Shown here: positions 17,574 to 25,762 of the stretch, piece by piece
How positions within the stretch are numbered: the stretch's first letter is position 1
How the letters are laid out: the number at the start of each line of letters is the position of its first letter
Origin: Clostridium sp.
GTDB taxonomy: Bacteria > Bacillota > Clostridia > Clostridiales > Clostridiaceae
Assembly: GCF_021443865.1 (NCBI RefSeq)
Contig: NZ_JABUTB010000007.1
Coordinates: forward strand, 36,656 to 70,021
Direction of reading: 5' to 3'
DNA length: 33,366 nucleotides
Notes under the pieces: model-generated
The model's database searches: none
What the model saw: only the letters and a program-made list of their open reading frames with translations
What the model was told of the DNA's origin: nothing
Program-made: the position numbers and the translations under genes

Positions 17574-17580
17574 GGTAGCT

Positions 17581-18705
17581 ATGATATTAATTAATTTAAT
17601 AAAAAAAGAAATAGTTTATTTTTTTAGAAATAAGTCTAATGTTGTTACAATGTTTATTTTTCCAATAGTTCTTATATTAATAATGGGATTTTCATTAAAT
17701 GGACTTATGAATGTAGATAAAAATATATTTGAAAATCAAAAGGTCTATTACAAGGTTAATGATTTAAAGGATAATAATAAGTATTTAAATATCTTCTTAA
17801 ACTTTAAAGAAGAATGTGAAAAGCTTATGAAGATAGAATTTATAGAAATAACAGATGATAATGAAGGTAAGCTTAAGGTTAAAAACTACAAAGCCTTAGC
17901 TTATATAAGTATAGAAGAGGGCAATTATAATTTTTACAGAAATGAAAAAAAGGAAAACACAGCACAGAAAATATTTAGAAGCAGCTTTAATAAATTTTTA
18001 GAAAGATACTCATATTTTGAAAAGGTAGCTAATGAAGAACCGAGCTTTATAAAGGAGTTTATAGAGGAAGGAAGTAAGATAAAAATTAAAGAAGGTGGAA
18101 TATCAAGTAGGGGAATAAGCTCCTTTACCTATTATACCTTTGCAGAACTTGTATTAATAATACTTTATATTTCACAGATAACAAGTGTATCTATGTATAG
18201 GGAAAACTTTGAAAATACCTTTATTAGATTAAAAGTTACTAAAGCTAGTAATTTTAGTATTATAATATCAAAAATTATACTAGGAATAATTATAGGTATT
18301 ATTCAAGTAATAATTGTTTACTTAGTTAGTAACTTTATTTTGAGAATAAATTGGGGAGAAAATTTAATAGGAGTAGGAATGGTTTTATTATCTTTAATAA
18401 TATTTAGCTCTGTATTAGGAGTAGCTATAAGCTTAATGTTTAAGGATAATAAGACAGCCAGTAGTTTAATAAATGTACTCTTAATTATTTTTGGGTTTTT
18501 AGGGGGAGCATACCTTCCAATATCACTAATTAAATCAAATATAATTACAAATGCACTATGCCAAGTAACACCAACTTATTGGGCTAATATATCCCTATTA
18601 AGTTTAAGTTCAGGCATTAAAACTAATTATCCAATTATATCAATAGTAATAAGTTTAGAATTATCATTAATATTATTTTCATATTCATTAATAAAAAGCA
18701 AGTGA
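17581..18705 (+). CDS. ABC-2 type permease, first exporter membrane subunit
   Basis: This 374-residue membrane protein has the ABC-2 layout: one N-terminal helix (about residues 20-40), a charged soluble region of about 140 residues presumably outside the membrane, then a cluster of about five hydrophobic helices from residue 185 on. The sequence FLGGAYLPISLI near residue 310 is the usual conserved turn of this family. Its ATG is 7 nt after the ATPase stop, with GAGGTAG as ribosome binding site overlapping that stop. It probably pairs with the next gene product. Confidence 0.85.
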   Translation: MILINLIKKEIVYFFRNKSNVVTMFIFPIVLILIMGFSLNGLMNVDKNIFENQKVYYKVNDLKDNNKYLNIFLNFKEECEKLMKIEFIEITDDNEGKLKVKNYKALAYISIEEGNYNFYRNEKKENTAQKIFRSSFNKFLERYSYFEKVANEEPSFIKEFIEEGSKIKIKEGGISSRGISSFTYYTFAELVLIILYISQITSVSMYRENFENTFIRLKVTKASNFSIIISKIILGIIIGIIQVIIVYLVSNFILRINWGENLIGVGMVLLSLIIFSSVLGVAISLMFKDNKTASSLINVLLIIFGFLGGAYLPISLIKSNIITNALCQVTPTYWANISLLSLSSGIKTNYPIISIVISLELSLILFSYSLIKSK

Positions 18706-18720
18706 AGGTAGGTATTAATA

Positions 18721-19839
18721 TTGATTAAAATAATCATTAACACAATAAAGATACTATTTAAGAAAAAAAGCTTTATTATTATGTCAATAGTGGCACCTTC
18801 CTTAGTTATAGTATTCTTTAGCTTTATTTTTGGAAATAGTATTAATTATAAAGTAGGAATAATAGATAAGGATAAGGATTATTTATCTAATGAAATAATA
18901 AAAAGTATAAATAATATTGAAAATGTGGACATAGTTAATATAACTAATGAAAACTACGAACTTTTAATGGCATCTCACCAAATTCAAATGGTAGTTATAA
19001 TAGAAGAAGATTTTACTTATAAGGTAATAAATTTAGAAGAGGGAGAAATTACATTAAAATCAATTTCTAATAGTGATATTAAGGCAACAATAACATCTAT
19101 TATAAAATCAAAAGTAGATAATTTAAGCCTAATAGCTAAAATAAGTAAAAAGAATATAAATAGCTTTAAAGAAAATAATGAAGGATTTAAAGAAAACTTA
19201 ATTAAATATAATTTAAATAATATTGAAGATACTAGACCTTCTATATCAAATTCATTAGGAATAGTTATAATGATGATTTTAATAACTGGATCATCAATAG
19301 CAAATTTCTTAATTGAAGATGAAGAGTATGGTACAAAGGAAAGGGTTTTAGTTAGTGGAATAAATCCACAAAAATATTATATGGCTTTAATGCTAGTATT
19401 TTATTTATTATCTTCTATAAGCAGTGCTATATATTACATACTTTGTAGATTATTAAAGATAGATTTTGGAATGAGTAATGCTAATTACTTTTTAGCTGTA
19501 ATGTTATTATTAAATTTAGTATCTATAGCCTTAAATTTATTTATTGTAAGCTTTACTAAAAATAGATATATAGCAAGTACAGTAAATATATTAATTATAA
19601 TACCAACCTCTATGATGTCAGGACTATTTTGGGACTTTGAAATTATGCCAAGGTATATTCAAAAAATAGGAAGCTTTTTGCCACAAAGGTATGTGTATAA
19701 AGCTGTTGAAAGTTTGCAAATGCAATGTGGATTAAATTCTATTTATGATTATATTTTTTATATGATAGCTTTATCAATAGGTCTATTTATTTTAAGTTAT
19801 ATAAATTTAGAAAATAAACTATACAAGCTTCACCAATAA
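18721..19839 (+). CDS. ABC-2 type permease, second exporter membrane subunit
   Basis: This 372-residue protein has the same architecture as its neighbour: an N-terminal helix (IIMSIVAPSLVIVFFSFIFG), a soluble region of about 150 residues, and five or more C-terminal helices including PTSMMSGLFWDFEIMPRYIQ. The TTG start at 18721 is supported by AAGGTAGG about 8 nt upstream. A hairpin overlaps its stop codon (19825-19874) and probably closes the cluster before the bile salt hydrolase gene. Confidence 0.85.
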   Translation: MIKIIINTIKILFKKKSFIIMSIVAPSLVIVFFSFIFGNSINYKVGIIDKDKDYLSNEIIKSINNIENVDIVNITNENYELLMASHQIQMVVIIEEDFTYKVINLEEGEITLKSISNSDIKATITSIIKSKVDNLSLIAKISKKNINSFKENNEGFKENLIKYNLNNIEDTRPSISNSLGIVIMMILITGSSIANFLIEDEEYGTKERVLVSGINPQKYYMALMLVFYLLSSISSAIYYILCRLLKIDFGMSNANYFLAVMLLLNLVSIALNLFIVSFTKNRYIASTVNILIIIPTSMMSGLFWDFEIMPRYIQKIGSFLPQRYVYKAVESLQMQCGLNSIYDYIFYMIALSIGLFILSYINLENKLYKLHQ

Positions 19840-19874
19840 CTTTTTAAATAATAGAGAGGTTATAGGTGAAGCTT
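19825..19874 (+). terminator. Hairpin at the end of the exporter cluster, probable terminator
   Basis: AAGCTTCACCAATAAC (19825-19840) pairs with GTTATAGGTGAAGCTT (19859-19874), 16 bp with one mismatch and an 18-nt loop. The stop codon of the permease is inside the 5' arm. The following sequence is only TAATATATTCTT, so termination may be partial and some transcripts may continue into the bile salt hydrolase gene. Confidence 0.5.
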
Positions 19875-19884
19875 TAATATATTC

Positions 19885-19911
19885 TTAATTAAGTATAGGA
19901 TAGTTAATTAA
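19885..19911. promoter_or_regulatory. Paired TTAATTAA palindromes upstream of the bile salt hydrolase gene
   Basis: Two copies of the palindromic octamer TTAATTAA (19885-19892 and 19904-19911) lie 19 nt apart within 70 nt of the bsh start. The spacing of nearly two helical turns could suit an operator, but AT-rich octamers are common in this genome. Confidence 0.2.
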
Positions 19912-19952
19912 AGACATAATAGAAGTATCTAATTTAAATGTGAGGTGGAGTT

Positions 19953-20942
19953 ATGTGTACAGCATTAAGTATAAGTTCAAAGGAAGGTAACTACTACTTT
20001 GGACGTAATATGGATTTAGCCTATACCTTTAATCAATCAGTTATTATGCTTCCAAGGTTATTTGAATTTAAGGATATAGTTACAGGAAATACAATAGTAA
20101 ATAATCGTGCAATACTTGGAATGGGAACAGTTATTGATAATCATCCTACACTGGCAGATGCTATGAATGAAAATGGATTAGCTGCTGCAGGTTTAAACTT
20201 TCAAGGCTATGCATATTTTGAAAAGAAAGTAAGTAAAGATAAGGCTAATATTCCTCCCTATGATTTTATTCAATGGGTATTATCTAATTATGATACTGTA
20301 GAGGAAGTTAAAAATAATCTTCAAAATATAGAATTAGTAGATATTCCAATTAATGAAAAGACGCCCTGTCCAACTCTTCATTGGATGATTAGCGATAAAA
20401 GTGGTAAGTCTATAGTTGTTGAAAAAACAAAGGATAAATTTGTTTTTTACGATAATACTGTAGGAGTACTTACTAATAATCCCACCTTTCATTGGCATTT
20501 AACTAATTTAAATGAATATATCTTTATTACTCCGAATACTCCTAAAAATACTACTTGGAGCAAGCAAAAATTAAATCCTTTAGGAGTGGGAGCAGGAACA
20601 CTAGGAATACCAGGAGATTTTGCATCAGTTTCAAGATTTGTAAGAATTGCGTATATTAGAGCCAATATGCCAGAGATTAATAATGATATAAATGCAGTTA
20701 CTCAATTTTTTCATATGCTTGATTATGTTAAGATGGTTAAAGGTGGAGTTATAACTGAAGATGGATTAGAAGAGTTAACACTATATTCTTCCTGTATGGA
20801 TCAAGAAGAATGTATTTACTATTATAAAAATTACGATAACAATAGAATAAATGCTATAGATATGAAAAAGGAAAAGTTAGAAGGTAATGAATTAAAAATA
20901 TTTGAATATTTAAAAGTTCAAGATATAAATTATCAGAATTAA
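19953..20942 (+). CDS. cbh: Bile salt hydrolase (choloylglycine hydrolase)
   Basis: This 329-residue Ntn-hydrolase cleaves the amide bond of glycine- or taurine-conjugated bile acids. After Met removal Cys2 becomes the N-terminal nucleophile. Other catalytic and oxyanion residues sit at the positions known from C. perfringens CBAH-1: R18, D21, N82 (AGLNF), N175 and R228 (SRFVR). Length and C-terminus (NAIDM, KEKLEGNELK) also match that enzyme, favouring bile salts over penicillin V. No signal peptide is visible, so it acts in the cytoplasm. GAGGTGGAG is the ribosome binding site. It follows the exporter cluster after a hairpin. A sulfonate/taurine-type importer follows after a second hairpin and its own promoter. 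Confidence 0.92.
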   Translation: MCTALSISSKEGNYYFGRNMDLAYTFNQSVIMLPRLFEFKDIVTGNTIVNNRAILGMGTVIDNHPTLADAMNENGLAAAGLNFQGYAYFEKKVSKDKANIPPYDFIQWVLSNYDTVEEVKNNLQNIELVDIPINEKTPCPTLHWMISDKSGKSIVVEKTKDKFVFYDNTVGVLTNNPTFHWHLTNLNEYIFITPNTPKNTTWSKQKLNPLGVGAGTLGIPGDFASVSRFVRIAYIRANMPEINNDINAVTQFFHMLDYVKMVKGGVITEDGLEELTLYSSCMDQEECIYYYKNYDNNRINAIDMKKEKLEGNELKIFEYLKVQDINYQN

Positions 20943-20957
20943 AATTTACTTAATAAT

Positions 20958-21029
20958 AAAAGAAGATAAATATTATATAAGGTGACTTTAGTAAAGAAAT
21001 CACAATAAATATAATATTTATCTTCTTTT
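20958..21029. repeat. 72-nt hairpin with a perfect 21-bp stem, possible bidirectional terminator
   Basis: The 21 bases at 20958-20978 are the exact reverse complement of 21009-21029, beginning AAAAGAAG and ending CTTCTTTT. The loop can form further short stems (GTGA 20982-20985 with TCAC 21000-21003; CTTT 20986-20989 with AAAG 20993-20996). The A-rich outer left and T-rich outer right arms would fit a bidirectional terminator after the bile salt hydrolase gene. The stem is much longer than the other terminators in the window and no long T run follows. Confidence 0.7.
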
Positions 21030-21038
21030 GGGTTAACA

Positions 21039-21067
21039 TTGATGTTCAATATCAGTTGTAGTATACT
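21039..21067 (+). promoter_or_regulatory. Sigma-A promoter of the sulfonate/taurine-type importer
   Basis: TTGATG (21039-21044), a 17-nt spacer and TATACT (21062-21067) form a good vegetative promoter just after the long hairpin. The resulting leader of about 90 nt shows no TPP, SAM or other riboswitch core that I recognise. Confidence 0.65.
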
Positions 21068-21165
21068 AGTTTTTGGAATTAGTCCACTATAGTAAAAAAA
21101 GTCTATGACATTTAAGATGCTTTATTGGAATAATGGATGTAATAATGGAGACGGAGTGTTAATAG

Positions 21166-21930
21166 GTGAATAAGAAAAGAATTATAAAAACATGGATTTC
21201 AATTATAGTATTGCTTTTAATATGGATAATTGTAACTAACCTTAATTTAGTAAGTTCTTATATACTACCATCACCAGCTAAGGTACTTGATAGTTTATAT
21301 AAAATGACTCTATCTGGGGAAATATTTATAGATATATACATAAGCTTTATAAGAGTAATAAAAGGCTTCTTCATAGCAACAATATCCGCATTTATATTAT
21401 CAATGCTTAGGATTATACTTCCTAAATCTACTGATTACTACGAGACTATTGTTCAATTCTTAAAAAATATTCCACCATTAAGTTTAATACCACTATTAAT
21501 TTTATGGTTTGGTATAGGAGAAACTACTAAGATAGCAATTATCGTATTAACATCATTTTTTCCTATATATTTAAATACAGTTAAAGGCTTTATAAGTTGT
21601 GATAATAAGCTTATTGAAGTTGGACAAGTTTATGGATATTCAAGTATTAAAAGTTTTTTTAAAATAAGAATTCCCTATGCTATGTCAGATATATTAGTTG
21701 GTATGAGAATAGGCCTTGGATATAGTTGGAGAGCTATAATAAGTGCTGAAATGATTGCTGCATCAACAGGTCTTGGACATATGATTTTATTTTCTCAACA
21801 AATGTCTAGAACAGATAAGGTTATAGTAGGTATTTTAGTAATAGGGGTAGTTGGTTACATGACAGATAGATTATTTGCCTTTGTAATTAGTAAATCATTG
21901 AAGGGATTAGGTAATAATGGCTGGGATTAA
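21166..21930 (+). CDS. ABC importer permease, SsuC/TauC family
   Basis: This 254-residue permease of the nitrate/sulfonate/taurine class has about six membrane segments. The N-terminal helix is followed by LPSPAKVLDSLYKM, a hallmark of the family. The ATPase-contact loop is around EVGQVYGYSSIKSFFKIRIPYA, followed by GLGYSWRAIISAEMIAASTGLG. The start is GTG at 21166, with ACGGAG about 9 nt upstream. The 3' end overlaps the ATPase gene by 14 nt, implying translational coupling. Family members import taurine, alkanesulfonates, nitrate or thiamine precursors. The adjacent bile salt hydrolase makes taurine an attractive but unproven ligand. Confidence 0.87.
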   Translation: MNKKRIIKTWISIIVLLLIWIIVTNLNLVSSYILPSPAKVLDSLYKMTLSGEIFIDIYISFIRVIKGFFIATISAFILSMLRIILPKSTDYYETIVQFLKNIPPLSLIPLLILWFGIGETTKIAIIVLTSFFPIYLNTVKGFISCDNKLIEVGQVYGYSSIKSFFKIRIPYAMSDILVGMRIGLGYSWRAIISAEMIAASTGLGHMILFSQQMSRTDKVIVGILVIGVVGYMTDRLFAFVISKSLKGLGNNGWD

Positions 21931-22630
21931 GTTAGTAAATGTAAGTAAAGTTTATACTGTTGAAAAAGAAAATATAAAAGCTTTAGATAGTATTAATTTA
22001 GATATACATGAAAATAAAATTACAGTAATTTTAGGAAGAAGTGGATGTGGAAAAACTACCTTACTAAGAATTGTAGCTGGATTAATAAAACCTGATGAAG
22101 GAAAAATAGAAGAAACTGATGTAAATAGGAAAGCCTATGTATTTCAAGAAGATAGATTAATGCCATGGTTAAATGTTAAAAAGAACATTACCTTTGGGAT
22201 AAAGAATAAAAATATAGATGAAGAAAAAATTAATGAAATTATAGAAACTGTAGGTCTTGAAAAGTTTTATAATGCATATCCAAATCAATTATCAGGTGGA
22301 ATGAAGCAAAGAGTATCTATTGCTAGGGCTTTTGCATATGAACCAGATTTTATAATGATGGATGAGCCTTTTTCTGCATTAGATTACTTTACAAGGGAAC
22401 AAATGCAAGAGGAATTAATAAAAATACACAATAAGAGAAATTGTCCAATTTTATTTGTAACCCATAGCATAGATGAGGCATTGGTTCTAGGGGATAGAAT
22501 TGTAGTTTTAGAAAAGGGAAAAATTAAATCTCAATATGAAATGGATGATAAAAATAAAGAAAGAGACCTATTAAGTGATAAGTATTTAAATATTAAAAAA
22601 CAGATAATGAATGACTTAAAAGTTGAATAA
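21917..22630 (+). CDS. ABC importer ATPase, SsuB/TauB family
   Basis: This 237-residue ATPase has Walker A GRSGCGKTT (residues 40-48), the Q-loop in YVFQEDRLMPWLNVKKNI, which is typical of the nitrate/sulfonate/taurine branch, signature LSGGMKQR, Walker B FIMMDEPFSALD and switch His in FVTHSIDEAL. It overlaps the permease gene by 14 nt and is followed after 28 nt by the binding lipoprotein, so the three genes form one unit in the order permease, ATPase, binding protein. Confidence 0.9.
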   Translation: MAGIKLVNVSKVYTVEKENIKALDSINLDIHENKITVILGRSGCGKTTLLRIVAGLIKPDEGKIEETDVNRKAYVFQEDRLMPWLNVKKNITFGIKNKNIDEEKINEIIETVGLEKFYNAYPNQLSGGMKQRVSIARAFAYEPDFIMMDEPFSALDYFTREQMQEELIKIHNKRNCPILFVTHSIDEALVLGDRIVVLEKGKIKSQYEMDDKNKERDLLSDKYLNIKKQIMNDLKVE

Positions 22631-22658
22631 ATAAAATATACAATTGGAGGAAAACAAA

Positions 22659-23627
22659 ATGAAATTAAGAAACAAGGTACTAACATCTATTATAGCAGGA
22701 GCTGTAATTATAACATCTATGGTAGGATGTTCACAAAAAGGAGAGGCTAAAAAATCAGATTTAAGTGAATTAACAATAACTCACGTAACAGCCCCTTTAA
22801 ATGTACCAAGTATAGTACAAAAAAATAAAAATATGATAGAAGAAGAATTTAAGAATAATGGTAAGGACATTACTGTTAAATATGCAGAAATAACATCAGG
22901 AGCAGATCAAACTCAAGCATTAGCATCAGGTGATGTTGATATATTATATGCTCTTGGAGGAACTTCAGCAGTGTTAGCAGCTGCAAATGGTGCAGACATA
23001 AAGGTATTAAATATATATGGAAGATCTCCAGAAGCTTATACTATATATTCAAAGGATGCAAGTATTAAATCAGCAGAAGACTTAAGAGGTAAAACAGTAG
23101 CAGGTCCTGTGGGAACTACTTTACACCAATTATTAGTAGCTTATCTTGAAAAAGCAGGAATGACTATTGAAGATGTAAATTATGTAAATATGTCTATTCC
23201 AGATGCAAAAGCAGCATTAGATGCTGGAAGTATTGATGCAGCATTAGTTGCTGGTGCTACTTCATATAAATCAAAGGAAGAAGGATATAACCTGATAGCA
23301 GATGGAAAGGGCTTAACTGATGGAGTAAATGTAGTTGCTGTTAGAGAAGATTTTTATAATGAACATAAAGAAGAAATAGATTTATTTATTAAGACTCAAT
23401 CTAAGGTTCTTGACTTTATAAATGAAAATCATGATGAAACAATGGAAATAGTTGCTAATGATCTTGGCTTAGAAAAAGCAGCAGTAGAAGAAATGTTTAA
23501 ACAATACGATTTTAATATTGAAATAACAGAAGCTGACCGTGAAGCAATGCAAAATGTAGCAGACTTTATGTATAAGACTAAAATGATAGATAAAGAATTT
23601 AATACAGATTCATTATTTTTAAACTAG
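22659..23627 (+). CDS. Substrate-binding lipoprotein, SsuA/TauA (NMT1-like) family
   Basis: This 322-residue binding protein has a lipoprotein signal: basic start, hydrophobic core, lipobox MVGC with Cys24 as the lipidated residue. The mature part has the family features of ligand-binding proteins for sulfonates, taurine or nitrate: ASGDVDILYALGGTSAVLAAANGADIKVL, then DLRGKTVAGPVGTTLHQLL and ALDAGSIDAALV. I chose the ATG at 22659 because GGAGG (22646-22650) lies just before it; the in-frame TTG at 22644 overlaps that ribosome binding site and would spoil the signal peptide. A terminator follows at 23647-23680. The ligand cannot be assigned from sequence alone. Confidence 0.87.
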   Translation: MKLRNKVLTSIIAGAVIITSMVGCSQKGEAKKSDLSELTITHVTAPLNVPSIVQKNKNMIEEEFKNNGKDITVKYAEITSGADQTQALASGDVDILYALGGTSAVLAAANGADIKVLNIYGRSPEAYTIYSKDASIKSAEDLRGKTVAGPVGTTLHQLLVAYLEKAGMTIEDVNYVNMSIPDAKAALDAGSIDAALVAGATSYKSKEEGYNLIADGKGLTDGVNVVAVREDFYNEHKEEIDLFIKTQSKVLDFINENHDETMEIVANDLGLEKAAVEEMFKQYDFNIEITEADREAMQNVADFMYKTKMIDKEFNTDSLFLN

Positions 23628-23646
23628 TTAATAAAAAATATATTAT

Positions 23647-23680
23647 AAACACACCACTAATTTTAGTTGTGTGTTTTTTT
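23647..23680 (+). terminator. Rho-independent terminator after the binding lipoprotein
   Basis: AAACACACCACTAA (23647-23660) pairs with TTAGTTGTGTGTTT (23663-23676) with one internal C/T mismatch, then seven T (23674-23680). It lies between convergent genes, and AT-rich flanks on the other side may let it act for the minus-strand gene too. Confidence 0.85.
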
Positions 23681-23704
23681 ATCTGCAGTTTTCATAACAG
23701 TACT

Positions 23705-24073
23705 TTACTTTATTGGCTTTCCTAATTTTTTATCCAATCTCCATTTGGGAGGAAAATCATCATCACCAAAATATTCATTAAGTTCTTTGATTTTATTATT
23801 TTCTATTTTGAAAAAAGATGTAGCATGACAAGACATTTCTTCACTGTAAACTCTGGCTACTGTAATAATATTATTTTCAACTTCAATTAAGCGTTCAATT
23901 TCACAACTCCAATTTCCTGGATATTCACAATTGGCAATAATGTATTCATTTAAATTAAATGACTCATTGGTGCAGTGCCATCGAATTATTGCATCTTCCC
24001 AAAAATATTTTCTTAAGTTATCTTTATCTTGAGCAACTACGCTACTCCAAAACTCTCTTATAAATTCTTCCAT
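23705..24073 (-). CDS. NTF2-like/SnoaL-like family protein, small
   Basis: This 122-residue cytoplasmic protein has the pattern of the NTF2-like fold: an N-terminal helix (IREFWSSVVAQDKDNLRKYF), WEDAIIRWHCTNESF leading into the cavity, alternating beta strands (NNIITVARVYS, CHATSFFKIENNKI) and an acidic YFGDDDFPPKWR end. Such proteins are small-ligand binders or enzymes of diverse function, and no catalytic assignment is possible here. AAGGAG lies upstream of its ATG. It is transcribed alone on the minus strand, separated from the ahp genes by a hairpin. Confidence 0.7.
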   Translation of the reverse strand: MEEFIREFWSSVVAQDKDNLRKYFWEDAIIRWHCTNESFNLNEYIIANCEYPGNWSCEIERLIEVENNIITVARVYSEEMSCHATSFFKIENNKIKELNEYFGDDDFPPKWRLDKKLGKPIK

Positions 24074-24113
24074 ATAACAATTCTCCTTTTAAAAAATCTC
24101 ACTATATACTTTA

Positions 24114-24119
24114 ATTATA
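24114..24119 (-). promoter_or_regulatory. Candidate -10 element of the NTF2-like gene
   Basis: On the minus strand a consensus TATAAT lies about 40 nt upstream of the ATG. The hexamer 17 nt further upstream (TTCAAT) is a weak -35 match. Confidence 0.35.
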
Positions 24120-24167
24120 CTATACATAATTTATTAATTGAAATTCTACCTTTGTAAATATATAAAT

Positions 24168-24195
24168 TAAGGGAACTTAAAAGAAAGTTCCCTTA
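24168..24195 (-). terminator. Terminator of the ahpC-ahpF operon
   Basis: TAAGGGAACTT (24168-24178) and AAGTTCCCTTA (24185-24195) form a perfect 11-bp stem just beyond the ahpF stop. On the minus strand it is followed by a T-rich but interrupted tract (ATTTATATATTTAC). Confidence 0.75.
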
Positions 24196-24208
24196 TCAAA
24201 TATGATAT

Positions 24209-25750
24209 TTATATATTTTGCTTATTACGAATAAGATAATCAAAAGCACTTAAGGAGGCTATTGCTCCTGAGCCCATTGCAATGATAATTTGTTTATAAG
24301 GATTATCAGTACAATCTCCAGCTGCAAAAACACCTTCTAAGCTTGTAGCACATTTTTTATCTACAATAATTTCACCTATCTTATTCATTTCTAAAATAGT
24401 ATTAAGCCATTTTGTATTTGGTACTAATCCAATTTGCACAAAGATTCCCTCTAGCCTTATGTTACTTTCTTCATTGGTGTTTCTATCAATATATACTAAG
24501 CCATTTACCTTATTAGTTCCTGTAATTTCTTTTACTTGAACATTTTTTAGCACAGTAACATTAGGTAAGGAATATAACTTTTCTTGTAAAACAGCATCCG
24601 CCTTTAATTCAGGTAAAAATTCTAATACAGTTACATGCTTTACTATGTTAGCAAGGTCAATAGCAGCTTCAATACCAGAATTACCACCACCAACTACAGC
24701 TATATCCTTTCCTTTATAAATTGGACCATCGCAGTGAGGACAATAAGCTACACCTTTATTTTTAAATTCTTTTTCACCTGGAACACCAAGTTCTCTCCAC
24801 TTTGCCCCAGTAGAAATTATAAGAGTTTTACTTTTAAGAGTAGCATTACTTTCTAAAGTAACCTCTATATAATCATTATTTTTAGTTATTGATTTTGCAC
24901 TTTCAGAACTAATAATATCAACATTATAGCTTTTCACATGTTCTTCTAAGTTTCTAGATAGTGTTGGGCCTTCTGTATAAGGAACACTAATAAAATTCTC
25001 AATAGCCATTGTATCCATTACTTGACCACCAAAGCGCTGAACTACAATTCCAGTTTTAAGGCCTTTTCTAGCAGAATATATTGCTGCACTAGAGCCAGAT
25101 GGGCCTCCACCAATAACTAAAACATCAAAAATTCCTTTATCATTAAGAGAAGTACTATCTTTCTTTTCACCAAGCTTTAATAAAATTTCTTCTAGGCTTA
25201 TTCTACCGCTATCAAAAACTTCACCGTTTAAAAATATAGTTGGAACAGCCATAATATCTCTAGCTTCAATTTCTTCTTTAAAGCTTTCACCATCTATCAT
25301 GCTATGAGTGATTTTTGGGTTTAAAATACTCATAAGATTTAATGCCTGAACAACATCAGGGCAATTATGACAACTTAAGCTTATATAAGTTTCAAAATTC
25401 AATTCCCTATCAATAGATTTTATCCTATTTATTATACTTTCATCTACTTTAGGAGGTCTTCCGCTTACTTGTAATAAGGATAAAACTAAAGAAGAAAATT
25501 CATGCCCCAGGGGAACTCCTGCAAAAATCACCCCAGTATCTTCATACATAGAATTAACACTAAAGCTAGGAGTTCTTTGTAAATCAGCATCTTCCATATG
25601 AATTTTAGAAGACATAGAAGCAATTTCATTAAGAAGTTCAGCTACCTCTAAAGAATATTTATCAGTACCTAAATTCTTTTTTATTAAAATATCATTTTCT
25701 AACATATTAAGGTAGGTTAGTAGTTGCTCTTTAAGATTATTATCTAACAT
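24209..25750 (-). CDS. ahpF: Alkyl hydroperoxide reductase subunit F (NADH:peroxiredoxin oxidoreductase)
   Basis: This 513-residue flavoenzyme transfers electrons from NAD(P)H through FAD and two Cys pairs to AhpC. The N-terminal tandem thioredoxin-fold domain (about residues 1-200) carries the redox pair CHNC (C127, C130). A thioredoxin-reductase-like part follows with the FAD motif VIGGGPSGSSAA (from residue 212), the redox pair CPHC (C337, C340), a NAD(P)-binding VVGGGNSGIEAA and C-terminal GVFAAGDC. Length and Cys positions match E. coli AhpF closely. It lies 12 nt downstream of ahpC in the same operon. The role is scavenging of peroxides, useful to an anaerobe under oxygen exposure. Confidence 0.92.
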   Translation of the reverse strand: MLDNNLKEQLLTYLNMLENDILIKKNLGTDKYSLEVAELLNEIASMSSKIHMEDADLQRTPSFSVNSMYEDTGVIFAGVPLGHEFSSLVLSLLQVSGRPPKVDESIINRIKSIDRELNFETYISLSCHNCPDVVQALNLMSILNPKITHSMIDGESFKEEIEARDIMAVPTIFLNGEVFDSGRISLEEILLKLGEKKDSTSLNDKGIFDVLVIGGGPSGSSAAIYSARKGLKTGIVVQRFGGQVMDTMAIENFISVPYTEGPTLSRNLEEHVKSYNVDIISSESAKSITKNNDYIEVTLESNATLKSKTLIISTGAKWRELGVPGEKEFKNKGVAYCPHCDGPIYKGKDIAVVGGGNSGIEAAIDLANIVKHVTVLEFLPELKADAVLQEKLYSLPNVTVLKNVQVKEITGTNKVNGLVYIDRNTNEESNIRLEGIFVQIGLVPNTKWLNTILEMNKIGEIIVDKKCATSLEGVFAAGDCTDNPYKQIIIAMGSGAIASLSAFDYLIRNKQNI

Positions 25751-25762
25751 AATAAGTACCTA

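Noticed and set aside
21068..21165. Riboswitch (TPP or SAM) in the leader of the sulfonate-type importer
   Set aside because: I could not find the conserved cores of either class, and the leader is short and AT-rich.
22644..22658. TTG start giving five extra residues on the sulfonate-type binding lipoprotein
   Set aside because: The TTG overlaps the GGAGG ribosome binding site and would add acidic residues in front of the signal peptide.
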